Shown: positions 34,992 to 45,854, counted from the first letter of the stretch. The stretch is 64,000 nucleotides of DNA from Euryodendron excelsum (GCA_033060915.1 CM065378.1:35855001-35919000); one strand, 5' to 3'. Made by a program: numbers and translations. Notes: generated from the letters alone by a model not told the origin.

Positions 34992-37400
34992 CTGCTTCGG
35001 TTCCCGACCCCAGCGGGGGTTGGCGAGATAAGGGGAGACCAGGTGACCGCCAAACGGTGTTTCCTAACAGCATGTGCGACCAAGACAAGATCAGAGAAAG
35101 TACAAATGATGGAGCTGCATGAAGACACCCCCACCATAGACGATGTGGGACAGGCGCCCGAGAATAAAGCTGTGGAGGACCTGAAGAAGATATACATAGA
35201 TCGGCAAGGGGAAAAATACTTCGTCATCGGCACCTCCTTGACCAAACAAGAGGAAAAATCCCTCATAGAGTTACTGACAGACTTCCTGGAAGTATTCGCC
35301 TGGACACCCTATGACATGCCTGGGATTGCCGCCGACGTTGCCTGTCATCGCCTTAATGTAAACCCAAATTGCCGACCTATTATCCAAAAGGGGAGAAGGG
35401 CAGCTACCCAGCATGTGGACGCTGTCTTGGAGGAAACAGAGAAGCTTTTGGAAGCTGGAGCGATTCGGGAGATCAACTACCCAAGCTGGTTGTCAAACAC
35501 CGTGGTAGTAAAAAAGAAGGACGGCAAATGGAGGGTCTGTGTAGATTTCACTGACCTCAACAGGGCGTGCCCCAAAGATCCATTCCCCCTGCCCAAAATT
35601 GACCAGCTTGTGGATGCAACCGCCGGCTTCGGAAGGATGAGCTTCCTGGATGCCTACCGTGGATATCACCAGATCCCACTTCACCTCGACGACCAAGAGA
35701 AAACGGCTTTCATCACTCCAAGGGGTATTTACTGCTATAGAGTTATGCCCTTTGGCCTGAAGAACGCCGGAGCCATATATCAGCGACTGGTCACAAAGAT
35801 GTTCAAGACGCAGCTCGGCAGAACTGTCGAGGTCTACATCGATGACATGGTGGTAAAAAGCAAACTGAGCGACGCCCATTCGGCGGACTTAAAGGAGGTA
35901 CTCTGTATCCTGAGAGACTACAAAATGCGGCTGAACGCTTCAAAATGTGTCTTCGGGGTCGGCTCAGGCAAGTTCCTAGGGTTCCTGGTCACGCATCGGG
36001 GTATCGAGATGGACCCCCGGTAGATTAGTGCAATCCAGAGCGTTCACGCTCCAAAGAATGCCAAAGAGGTTCAGAGATTGACAGGAATGGCCGCCGCACT
36101 CAACAGATTCATTAGCCGTTCCTCGGACCGGTGCCGACCTTTCTTCCAGCTCCTAAAGAAACAGGAACGGTTCGAGTGGACCCCTGAGTGTGACTCTGCC
36201 CTCGCCGATCTAAAAGATTACCTCACCAAACCACCCCTGCTCTTCACGCCTGTCCAGCATGAAGAGCTCTTCCTCTACCTTGCAGTGTCAGACCATGCAG
36301 TCAGCGCGGTCCTACTCAGGCAAGAAAATCGGCAACAATTCCCAGTCTATTACGTCAGCAAAACACTACTTGGAGCCGAGACCAGGTATCTACCCCTGGA
36401 GAAACTGACACTCGCACTGGTAGTCGCCTCCCGAAAGTTGGTGCATTACTTCAGATCTCACACCATTAACGTCCTCACCAACCACCAGCTCAAACCCCTC
36501 CTAAGGAAAGCCGACTTCTCAGGAAGAATTGCAAAATGGGCCGTAGAGTTAGGAGAGTTTGACATCAAGTTCCAGCCTAGATCGGCAGTGAAGGTGCAGG
36601 TTCTCGCTGATTTTATTGCGGAGTTCTCTGTCGAAATTTCACCAGAAGTAGAAGAGACCCCGGCCACGGGCCAACCGCAACACGAAATCCCCCTGGATCT
36701 TTGGGAACAATCTGATCATTGGAAACTCTACGTGGACGGAGCTTCCAATGACTGGGGGGCAGGATCTGGCATCGTACTCGTTACACCAGATGGTCTAACC
36801 ATCGAGCAAGCCATCAAGCTGGAATTCACTGCTTCCAACAATGAGTCAGAATACGAGGTCTTGCTCGCCGGAATACGTCGAGCCATTGAACTTCGAATTC
36901 CCGAAATCGTCATTTACTCGGACTCCTTACTTGTCGTAAATCAAATCACAGGGGAATACGTTGCAAAGAACGACAGAATGATGTTGTACGTAGCAAAGGC
37001 CAAGGAACTTCTGAGCCAATTTAAAAACTACAAGCTTCGACAGATTAGCCGAGATAACAACTCACATGCGGATGCCTTGGCGACCCTGGCCACGGCTCTG
37101 AAATCAGGTTCGAGAAGGACGGTCACCGTGGAAACCCTTGCCAATCCCAGCATTTTCCGCGAGGAGGACGAAGCCTTGACAGCGGAGAAGCTGGGACCAT
37201 CATGGATGGACCCAATCATTTCTTACCTCGACACAGACAAGCTACCAGACGATAAGGCTGAAGCTGGGCGAATCAAGCATGCATCTCTCAGGTATTGGCT
37301 GTCACCAGGTAAGGAACTTTACAGACGTTCTTTTACAGGTCCTTATTTGCACTGCGTTCATCCGGACCAAGTACAGAGCGTCTTGTTCGAAATCCATTAA
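34992..37400 (+). pseudogene. Reverse transcriptase and two RNase H domains, with nonsense codons
   Basis: This part copies the element RNA into DNA. RT shows [33 protein letters not shown] and the active site YIDD at 35835-35846. The tether and Ty3-type RNase H follow (FLYLAVSDHAVSAVLL, then FPVYYVSKTL). A second, archaeal-type RNase H starts near 36720 with YVDGASN, then NNESEYE, YSDS and SHADAL, so its acidic residues look complete. A second RNase H gained by the Tat lineage is established. The frame is the same as gag, with TAG at 36021-36023 and TAA at 37398-37400. The domains themselves look well preserved, as expected for a recent insertion. Confidence 0.92.
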
Positions 37401-38444
37401 GGGATATGTGGAAGTCACGTCGGCGGTAGATTGGTCGCACACCGAGCCATCTCACAGGGATACTGGTGGCCTTACATGCAGAAGGATGCAGCCCAGTACG
37501 TCCTGAAGTGCGACAAATGTCAGAGGTTTTCCCCCATTATCCACCAGCCAGCCGAAGATCTTGCTTCCATCACTAGTCCGTGGCCTTTCGCTCAGTGGGG
37601 ACTGGACATTATCGGGCCTTTGCCTCGGGCTCCGGGCAACAAAAGGTTCCTCATCATGGCCACGGATTACTTTACCAAATGGGTGGAAGCCGAACCTTTA
37701 TCAAACATCAGGGAAACTGACGCCAAAAGGTTCGTGTGGAAAAGCATTGTCACCAGATTCGGGTTGCCCCGTGCCATCGTATCAGATAACGGCACCCAGT
37801 TCGACGGTAATATCTTCAGATCATTTTGCGAAGGATTGGGGATCAGAAACTATTACTCAACACCAGCCTACCCCCAATGCAACGGGCAAGCCAAAATTTC
37901 AAATAAAACCATGCTAAACGGAGTCAAGAAACGTCTTGAAAAAGCCAAGGGGAAGTGGACGGAAGAGCTACCCAATGTCTTGTGGTCCTACCGAACAACC
38001 CCAAGAAGGTCCACGGGAGAAACACCGTTCTCCTTGGCATACGGGGTGGAGGCAGTCATCCCCCTGGAGATCGGACTACCAACTATCAGGTCGGCAGCTT
38101 TCGACACCGGTGTCAATGACCAAACGGTTGCGAGAGATCTGGATCTTGTCGAAGAGAGAAGGGAAGCCGCTTTGATCAAACTCACAGAGTATCAGCGACA
38201 GCTTAAACGCTCTTACAACAAGCGGGTCCGCCCAAGAAACTTTGCTTCAGGAGATCTGGTTTTACGCAAAGTATTGGGGGCAACCAAGAAGGCGGCAGAT
38301 GGGAAGCTCGGCCCCAATTGGGAAGGCCCCTACAGAGTCACATCCCAGGTCGGCATCGGCGCGTACAGACTTGAGACCGTTGAAGAAGGGCGACCGTTGC
38401 CACGACCTTGGAACCCGACCAACTTGAGGAAGTTCTACCAGTAA
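37401..38444 (+). pseudogene. Integrase, catalytic Glu replaced by Lys
   Basis: Integrase joins the DNA copy to the chromosome. The zinc-binding HHCC set is present (GSHVGG, VAHR, CDKC). The core has LDIIGPL (first Asp) and SDNGTQF (second Asp). At the third acidic position, 35 residues after the second Asp, the codon at 37893-37895 is AAA (Lys) instead of a Glu codon, within NGQAKISNKT. A C-terminal GPYRV motif and a final WNPTNLRKFYQ complete the protein. The stop is TAA at 38442-38444. The upstream TAA at 37398 separates this from RNase H in the same frame. Confidence 0.9.
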
Positions 38445-38541
38445 AATGAAACCCCAAACACTGTAACAGTCCCCAAAATGTATAAAGCTCAGCTGAAGAA
38501 TCAATGAAAATGAAGATTGTTCAAACGACCCCACTCGGACC

Positions 38542-38995
38542 AAAGCAAAAACCAAGTGTAAAAACTTGGTCCTGTCCAAATTGGGCAGGTCGGCCAAAGA
38601 AGGCCAAAGCAAAAACCAAGTGTAAAAACTTGGTCCTGTCCAAGTTGGGCAGGTCGGCCAAAGAAGGCCAAAGCAAAAACCAAGTGTAAAAACTTGGTCC
38701 TGTCCAAGTTGGGCAGGTCGGCCAAAGAAGGCCAAAGCAAAAACCAAGTGTAAAAACCTGGTCCTGTCCAAGTTGGGCAGGTCGGCCAAAGAAGGCCAAA
38801 GCAAAAACCAAGTGTAAAAACCTGGTCCTGTCCAAGTTGGGCAGGTCGGCCAAAGAAGGCCAAAGCAAAAACCAAGTGTAAAAACCTGGTCCTGTCCAAG
38901 TTGGGCAGGTCGGCCAAAGAAGGCCAAAACAAAAACCATGGGTAAAAACGTGGTCCTGCCCATGTTGGGCAGGACGGCCAGAGAAAAACTAAATT
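38542..38995 (+). repeat. 64-bp tandem repeat after pol, hairpin-rich
   Basis: Units start at 38542, 38606, 38670, 38734, 38798, 38862 and 38926, exactly 64 bp apart. The seventh is diverged, and a worn partial copy follows to about 39040. Each unit can form three hairpins: ACCAAG with CTTGGT, CCTGTCC with GGGCAGG (one G-U pair), and GGCC with GGCC. Because 64 is not a multiple of 3 and the complement lacks stops, all three minus-strand frames stay open across it. The resulting long minus-strand ORFs (up to 271 codons) are probably artefacts. Retand elements are known for a tandem repeat here. Confidence 0.95.
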
Positions 38996-39167
38996 CAAGT
39001 GTCGATTCTGCCCAAATTGCACAGACCGGCCAAGAAAAGCTGAAGAAAGAAAAATTAAGTCTAAACGACAAAATCAAATGAAGGAGATCCAGTAGTAAAC
39101 AAACAGACGAGTTCTTCTCATTAAAAATGTACTGACGGTTACAAAAATAGAGAAAGAGAAAGAAAAA

Positions 39168-41398
39168 CTATGCCAACTTCTCCCCCGGCTCCGCAGACAC
39201 CACCGGCGAGACTTCTACCACGTCCTCCGGGGGCACAGCTGTGATCTTCAAGCCTTCAACTCTCTCCTTCTCAGCAGCAGCAGCAGCAGCTTCGGCCGCG
39301 TCCTTTAACCTAAGCTCCCGTGCATATTGGGCATTGGCTAGGACTTTCTTCGGACAAACGACGCCCTTCTCGGTAGTGTCGAAATAGTCCGGGCAAAGAC
39401 CCCACACATCGGAGGCCTTATCCAACTCTGCCACGATAAGGGCACCATTCCAGCCCTATCGGAAAATGGTGCGACTGAGGTCCATCATCTCTTGAGCCAA
39501 ATTCTTGGCTCCCCTCTCTTCACCCCGCTTCAATATAGCCTTCTCCTCCGCCTTCAGCTTGACCACTTCTGCCTTAAGTGTCTCCACCTCCTCGTTGGCC
39601 TTGTGCAGATCCACGGACTGCACGTCAAACTTTCTCTCAAGGTCGGCGAGATCCTTGTCCCTCTTCTCGAAGTCGGCCTTCATCAGCAAAAGCTCGGCGG
39701 AAGCCTGCTCGGCTTGCTTCTTGAAGGTAATCCGCTCCTTATTTGCTTCAATCCATTCAAGCTTCAGACGCCCGTGCTCTTCAATATGTTGCTGGTGAAC
39801 CTCGGCAAGCTTTTGGAAGCGTGTCATCGCCTCCAAGGAATTTAGGCAGCCCTACACAAATTGGAGAAGGTTGTTGTTAGGTCGAGTGCCTAAGAGGACT
39901 GTAGTCACCGAAAGTCATAGCCGTCTTACCAGTACGGAATCATGGAAGGCGCCCATAAAGACGGCCGAGTCGCTTGCTTCGCCCAGCTTCGCCACGTCCT
40001 TTTTCTGAAGGACGCTTTTCAAAACACCAAAAGCGACCTCGGGCTGATCGATCATGGAATCTGCTGTCGTCATTGGACGGCCCAAAATGTCCGGAGTAAT
40101 GGTCACTGTCTCGCCGACCTCGTCCACCGTGGCTTTGCCTTTCATCTTCTTGGGCGCATGAGTTGGAGTGACATCGGGCCTTCTTTTTCTTTGTTGCCCC
40201 GTCTCTGGCCTCTGTTGCACGGTTGTGGCCTCCTCCACTGGTGCTGCCACCGGCTCGGCTGTTGGAGTTTCCGTAGGGGTGGGAGTAGCCGACCTCAGCG
40301 GCTGTCCCGCCAGAGCAAACATTCTTTCCTTCAGACTCATGCCGTCCATCTCGTTGGGTGATGGGCTCGAATCACTCGTTCGGATGGGAATCACAACTCG
40401 GCGGTCGGGTACGGTGTATGGCGACGAAATGGACGCCGAACTGTGTGATTTGGATCGCTCTTCTTGCCGTTCTTCGCCAGGCGATGCAGACGGGGGAGCA
40501 ACCGCGACTGTCACGCCTGTAGGGATGCGCGCCCTCTCGATCGCTATGCCAGTAGGGATTTCTTCAAAGTCCCCTTCAGCGCCTTCGTCCGCCAATCTTG
40601 CTAGTACGCTCGGGGGGACTCCAGTCTCGGCAGTAAAAGTCGAGTATCGCAGCGGATAGGAGAGCAAGATATGTGCTGCCCGAGCTATGTGCCGTAGCCG
40701 ACCTTCACCAACGTAGTTCAAGACCTTGTTGAGGTTGTCAGAGTTAACCAACCAGTCGCGAGCTTTCGACCGCTTCCTTGTGTCTGCAAAAAAGTTCGAG
40801 AGTTAGTATGGATGCGGGCTGAAACTTAAACTGATACGCAGTCTGAGAAGATCGGCATCAAACCTAGTTCAACGGGCTTCCTAGGGCACCGAATCGCCGG
40901 TCTATCCTTCTCGGGAACACTGCCGAACTCCCATGGACCAGTTACCCAAACCCTTACATCATCAACGCCCTTCCCTGAGGAAGGCAGACACTTCACTAAC
41001 TCTAAGGACTTCTTTACTACCCGGAGGTAAACCTTGTAACTACCTCCGACTTTGCAAAGGGTGTAACAGTAGTCCAGTTCGGCGAGGCCCAGGTTTACCC
41101 CCAGTCGCCGATTTATTTCAAGCATACCGAAGAAGATCCTATACACATTCGACGCTAACTGGGAAGGTGACACATTATTTTTTACTATGAACTTCTGAAG
41201 AAGAGGGTGGAGGGGAAACCTGAGCCCCCCTTCGACGATGGCGATGATCGGGAATGGCACTCCCTTTTCGGTCTCGCCCATACGGAAGTCATCAGGGTCG
41301 ACCAACTCTAAGCCGATCTCGTCTGGGATTTCGAACTTGGCCCTGAACGAAGCAAGGGCCGACGGACCATCTAACATTTTACGAAGACGGGATGCCAT
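39168..41398 (-). pseudogene. Spliced antisense gene of the element (putative gypsy-type transposon family), one stop codon
   Basis: Three exons on the minus strand: 41398-40864, 40783-39930 and 39851-39168. Introns of 80 and 78 bp have GT-AG ends, and the second donor is GTAAGA. The phases fit: the spliced coding length is 2073 nt, exactly 691 codons. The first ATG could instead be further upstream, up to 41509. The N-terminal part, with FPLHPLLQKFIV and later VWVTGPWEF, resembles the plant family described as putative gypsy-type transposon (Pfam Transposase_28). The middle is Pro/Ser/Glu-rich with a basic KKMKGK stretch. The last exon is a coiled coil rich in Glu, Lys and Leu, then an Ala run and a short tail. 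TAG at 39456-39458 interrupts it. Extra antisense ORFs are known in Tat elements. The function is not known to me; coiled coil and basic patch suggest binding, not catalysis. Confidence 0.8.
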
Positions 41399-41566
41399 CA
41401 GGGGGCAATCGTCGACACACAAAAAGTACAGTGAAGAGCGAAAGAGTTGCGGGCTCGAAGGACACTTACAGTGTTGGGTGCCGAAACAGCCGACGCACTC
41501 GTGATTCAAGAGGCAGGGAAGTAGAAAAAGAGCAAGTGTTTTCCCGAAACCAGTTAGGGCGTCATT

Positions 41567-41574
41567 CTTTTATA
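41567..41574 (-). promoter_or_regulatory. TATA box for the antisense gene
   Basis: TATAAAAG on the minus strand (41574 down to 41567), preceded by GTG. It lies about 170 nt upstream of the preferred ATG at 41398 and between the 3' LTR and the gene. That places an independent promoter for minus-strand transcription just inside the 3' LTR. Confidence 0.6.
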
Positions 41575-41762
41575 CACGCCAGAGCCGTCGGTTCATACGC
41601 GGGAAAATGGCGTTAATCATGACGCTCTGCCGAAGCGTCACGTCGGCCGTCGATTCGATAACGCCTCATCAATAGATTTTTTTTTTTTTTTAAATCCCCG
41701 CCGTTTGTGCGGTCGGATGACCGTTACAACCCTTGGCCGTTTCAAAAGCTGAATCGACGCAA

Positions 41763-41777
41763 TGGCTGGGGGGCAAT
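41763..41777 (+). promoter_or_regulatory. Polypurine tract
   Basis: TGGCTGGGGGGCAAT directly abuts the TG of the 3' LTR. The G-run is the expected RNase H-resistant primer for plus-strand synthesis. Confidence 0.8.
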
Positions 41778-42368
41778 TGTGGGGAAATAATCCCCGGCCC
41801 AACCCAATGGGCGAGGCCCAATCTGTTCGAATTAAAAGTTGGGGCCCAAACCAGTTATGAGGAAAGGCCGGCCCAAATTACCGACCTCCTCCCAGCGTGG
41901 CCCGGACAGCCAACGGTTTGGCCAAACCGCTGGCGGTCTTAGAGCATTAAATGCGGAGTTGACTTGCATTTAATGCACGAGTGGCCGCCCACACAAACGT
42001 CGACGTGCACGTCCGGTCAGCCGGAATCCCCCCACGACGATGCGCCAGACGCTGCAGGTGGCCAGGCGGCGTCAATGATGATGCCTAACCAGCAGACCAT
42101 GAGAGCCAGCTGATAGGCCAAAGAAAAACTCCCCGAAGGACTATAAAAAGCCCGAGGAATCGAGAGCCAGGTATGAAGAATGAACCCCTGACTTACACCA
42201 CTCCCATTCATACTTCTCGACTAAAGTTTGCTGACTTAACCTTCGGAGTGAGATCGACCTACCTAGGGTCGACCCATTCTAACCCATTCGTCTTGCAGGA
42301 AGAAGTTTGGACTTATCCACGTTGGGCTTGAGAGATCGGCCCAGCCTTCCCGAAGAATCCCACTTACA
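41778..42368 (+). repeat. 3' LTR of the Retand-like element
   Basis: 591 bp, TGTGGGG to CTTACA, TATA word at 42141-42149. Palindrome CGGTTTGGCCAAACCG at 41914-41929, differing in its two central bases from the 5' copy. It is followed by the CATAC target duplication at 42369-42373. Confidence 0.97.
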
Positions 42369-42373
42369 CATAC

Positions 42374-44423
42374 CTTCATAACCCTTTGAAGAGAGGCGAG
42401 GTGACTCGAACCAAGACTGAGTCTTGTTTCACTAGGCCTAGTGGTGCATCCAAGATTTTTGTTAGGGCAGTTTAGAAGATTTTCTTTTGTTATTGAAGGA
42501 AGTGTTAAGATGATTTTTTTTTTTTTAAGTTTTGGGGACTATTACATTATATTGTATTCTAAATATACAAAAATTAACAAGGGTGAAGAAAAGTTTTTTT
42601 TTTTTTGGGAGGAGGGGACAATACAATATGTTGTAACCTAAATATTAAAAAATCTAAGTTGTAAAGAAAATTTTGAAAACTTTGAGCCCTGCCCTCCTCC
42701 GGCCGCCCCTGACTGGACATCTGCTCGTTGAAGTAGAATATTAAGAGATGCTATAATCTTTGAAATATATGAAACCCTTTTTTAAATTTATTGGACAATA
42801 ATTTAAGATAGTTTTTTCGCAGCCATTGGGGCTGTCTTTAGATTGTGTGACAATATCATAACAGCATTAATTTCCTTTCTTCGACCAATACAAGATCAAA
42901 ACATAACACAAATCATTTCTCTCTCTTTTTACATAATTTTCAACATGTGAAATACCTAACCCCAAATTTCTTTGACTTTAACTCCAAAGCATGGTAGTGT
43001 GACCCTAACATTCATTCTACAACATTTTTTTCGTAACAAGTCACATATAAATGATTATTGTTTTTTTTTTCTTGATTAAAAAAAAAGGTGGGCAACCGTT
43101 TGGGTTGACCATAGGAATTCTCATTCGTCACAGATTATTCAATTTGAGTCATAACTATTAGTCTTGGGGAGGCCGAGCGCATCTAGTTTACGAAACTACT
43201 AGTGCAAGAGGGTTCGAACATACGACTGTTAAGTGAAAGTCAAATATTTATTCCAACTGCTTAAATCAACTCAACCATCTCCTCAGTGGTTAAATGATCA
43301 TTGTTCTTCTTGTAACAACTTTGCTTATAGTTTTTGTAACTGGATTTCTTTCCTTAATTTTCTCGTACATTCTCTATTTCCCATTTGAGCCCAACTATAT
43401 ATTGATGTTCAGTTTTTCAATAGCTTTGGCAATCTGTGCTTGTGTGGGTGTGTTTTATTTTATTTTTCCCTCAATAATGTATTATCCATCGTTCTAATTT
43501 TTCCAAGATTGTGCTCAATGTGCTGTGTCCCTCAATTTCAAAAACTATCACAAGTGATCATTACAGTCGTACGATGATTATTGTGATTAAAATATTTATA
43601 CATCTTTATAGCACCCACAATGAATCTTTTTTTATTTTTATTTATTTATTACAACCAACAATGAATGCTAAGTCTTCTGAATTTTGCCCCCTTCTGTGCA
43701 AAATTACACACTATGCATTGAAAGCTATATAAATCATTAACCGCACGTCATATATATGCATAGTCTTTCATAGGGATGTCAATTTAACTAAAAAAAAAGG
43801 GTCTGCTATGTCCCAACCCTAGGAAGGGTTTGAGATTTAAATAAAAGAGTTAAAGGCAGGTTATAGGAAAAAAAACAATCCAAAACATGAGCTTGGAACA
43901 GCTTTGAATTTAGGTGACCTTCACCCCACCCTAACCCGATTATGTAACAAAAAGACTAGAAAGCCCTTATTATATTGTAATAATACAAAAATATCACTTA
44001 GTATGTATAGAGTTTAAACAAAAGAAATCTATGTACAAAGAGGAGGGTATTTTCATATACAAGAAAACATTATCTACCTCTTATTATGTAGGCTAGTTAT
44101 TTTTTTTATAACATGTGAAATTAGTGAAATACTATCTTATAAAACATAAAAAATAAAAAATAAAAAATATGAAGGTTAACTCGATCTTACCCATGCCCAA
44201 CTTGTTGCCGTCCCCAGTCTCTCACTATAGTTAGTAGAGACTAGTCATCCCTTCGCTATATTTTCCTATGATAACAGGTTAATATATTAGGTACTTATGT
44301 GCACGAAGCCATTATTAGTGAGTTCCAATGAGCTTTTTTTTGTGTTGCTTACAATGTCATCAAGTGATATCAAAGAGGGGGAAAATGATCTTAAAAGTTC
44401 ACTTTTGGTTTTTTTTTTTTTTA
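42374..44423. other. Intergenic with a degraded repeat
   Basis: No gene is recognised. About 42443-42715 looks like a degraded repeat running from GTGGTGCATCCAAGATTTTT to GGCCGCCCCTGAC, the same style of ends as other worn repeats in the window. The hydrophobic ORF at 43294-43497 has no family features. The rest is AT-rich. Confidence 0.5.
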
Positions 44424-44730
44424 AAAGAACTAAACACTTAACAACCCATTGAAAATAGAAAGTTAAGTGAAGGTATATATCACACTCAGACTCGTCTTGA
44501 TATGGGACGAGCCTCCAACCCAATGCAAAGGTTGAACACGGATATGGGCCTAAGCCCAGACCCCCGAGGGAAGTCTACTAGCCGCAGTGGGAAGGAGGCC
44601 GCTAGCACAAACCTTTTTTTTTTTTTTTGAAAGAGAACCGAACACTTAACTACCCATTGAAAATACAAAATTAAGTGAAGGCATGTAACAAATTGACACA
44701 CCCAGACTTGTCCCAATGTGAGACAAGCCA
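44424..44730. repeat. Diverged direct repeat, ~100-bp units
   Basis: The segment at about 44424-44516 (core AACACTTAACAACCCATTGA) recurs at about 44628-44730, about 204 bp further on. Each copy is preceded by a T-rich run and followed by GACGAGCC- or GACAAGCC-like words. Possibly two ends of a small element or an old duplication. Confidence 0.6.
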
Positions 44731-44880
44731 CTGCTGGTTGAGGGAGCTTGAATTCAGATTGTTAATTGTTGGACCATGTTCTGTGGGCTTTTAAATGGAG
44801 TTGATAGCATCAATCGACAAAGTGTCTGGGCTCCCATGGCTATTGTTTCCTCAGTCATTTCAGTCAATATTCAATTTACA

Positions 44881-45404
44881 GCCTATTTGCAACTTGGGGA
44901 AGGAGAGGGAAGAGAAAGAAAAAATAAAGAAAAAGTATTTTTCGTTTCTTGTTTGATTTACAACCCATTTAAAATTTTTCTTCTTTTTTCCCTTTCCTTG
45001 TTTGATTTTACCTAAGAAAGAAAGGGAAAGAAAATAGGAGGAAAAGGAAGAGAAAATTTTAAATAACTCTATTTTTTTTTCTTTTCTCTTTCCTTCTACT
45101 TTCCTTGTATTTTCTTTATAAAGCAAAACATGAAAGGGAAAACACTTTTTCTTTATTTTCTCTTTCCTTCCTTCCCTCCGCTTCCCTCTCCCAAGTTCCA
45201 AACAGGCTCTTAGTGAAATAAAAAAAAAAGGAAGGAAAGAAGAGAGAGAAAGAGAAAGAGTGATTTATTTTTCTTTCTCTCATTTTGTCTTCCCTTCTCC
45301 TCATTTTCCCTTCTCCTTCTCTCCTAAGTAGAATCAAACTAGCGCAGGGAAAGCTTTTAAAATTTTCTCTCCCCTTCCCTTCTTCCCCCAAGTTCCAAAC
45401 AGCC
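44881..45404. mobile_element. MITE(s) with purine-rich terminal inverted repeats
   Basis: The left end reads GCCTATTTGCAACTTGGGG, followed by about 50 nt of GA-rich sequence. The complement of the end at 45207 reads GCCTGTTTGGAACTTGGG followed by similar purine-rich sequence, giving arms of about 85-100 bp and a 327-bp element. A second right-hand end of the same type (CCCAAGTTCCAAACAGCC) lies at about 45386-45404, so there are two stacked or nested copies. The many GA/CT-rich short ORFs are not genes. Confidence 0.55.
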
Positions 45405-45854
45405 TGTTAGTTTTTGCAAAATTTCAGTTTTCGAGAGGAAAAACCATAAAGTTCTCTCTATGGGCCAATCTGTCACTCAACATAGCATTGCTAGGCATGT
45501 TTCTGTGCTGAAGTTCCATGAAACAGCATGCCAGCAACTTTCATTAACAAAAACTGCTTCTCAAAATTAGTTGTGTAAAATTTGATCTCAACATTCCATG
45601 AACAATCCAAACATGCCAATAACTATGAAAAAAGATTACATGAATGCCATTCAAAATTCACACAAGCTGCGAGCAATAATTCGAGCAAGCTCGGCACAAT
45701 TTTCAAATCAATTTAGCATTTATTTCACAGTTTAGGAATTTTGTCTGATCAAGTTTCTCATGAAAAACGAAAATCAAAACATGGGTTCCGAATATAATAA
45801 TTTCACACACACAACACCACTATGAAAAACTCTATAATAATTTCACACACAGAG
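45405..45854. other. Intergenic, nothing recognised
   Basis: No coding frame, repeat or regulatory site that I can support. Confidence 0.5.

Larger units (their letters stand above)
32209..42368 (+). mobile_element. Complete Ty3/gypsy retrotransposon, Tat lineage (Retand-like)
   Basis: The element is 10160 bp, flanked by CATAC at 32204-32208 and 42369-42373. Order: 591-bp LTR, primer-binding site, gag-protease-RT-RNase H-second RNase H-integrase in one frame, a 64-bp tandem repeat, a spliced gene on the opposite strand, polypurine tract, 591-bp LTR. The second RNase H, the single long frame and the extra antisense gene are known marks of the Tat group. A tandem repeat in the 3' region is known from Retand. 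The LTRs differ at nine positions (about 1.5%), suggesting insertion within roughly the last million years under usual plant rates (inference). Its GC content is clearly higher than the flanks. Six nonsense codons and a lost integrase catalytic residue make this copy non-autonomous today. Confidence 0.95.

Noticed and set aside
37561..38175. Plus-strand ORFs of 79-118 codons in other frames over integrase
   Set aside because: Shadows of the integrase frame.
38542..38995. CRISPR array
   Set aside because: The units are contiguous 64-bp repeats without unique spacers, in a plant retrotransposon.
38262..39077. Long minus-strand ORFs (271, 173 and 115 codons) over the 64-bp repeat
   Set aside because: They are three frames of the same tandem repeat kept open by its composition. 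The protein would be a 64-residue hydrophobic repeat with no family, and the ORFs overlap the end of pol.
43294..43497. Possible small membrane protein
   Set aside because: The hydrophobic ORF comes from a T-rich stretch, with no conserved motif, context or codon pattern to support it.
44860..45391. Overlapping 79-113-codon ORFs in GA/CT-rich sequence
   Set aside because: Low-complexity translation of the purine-rich arms of transposon ends.
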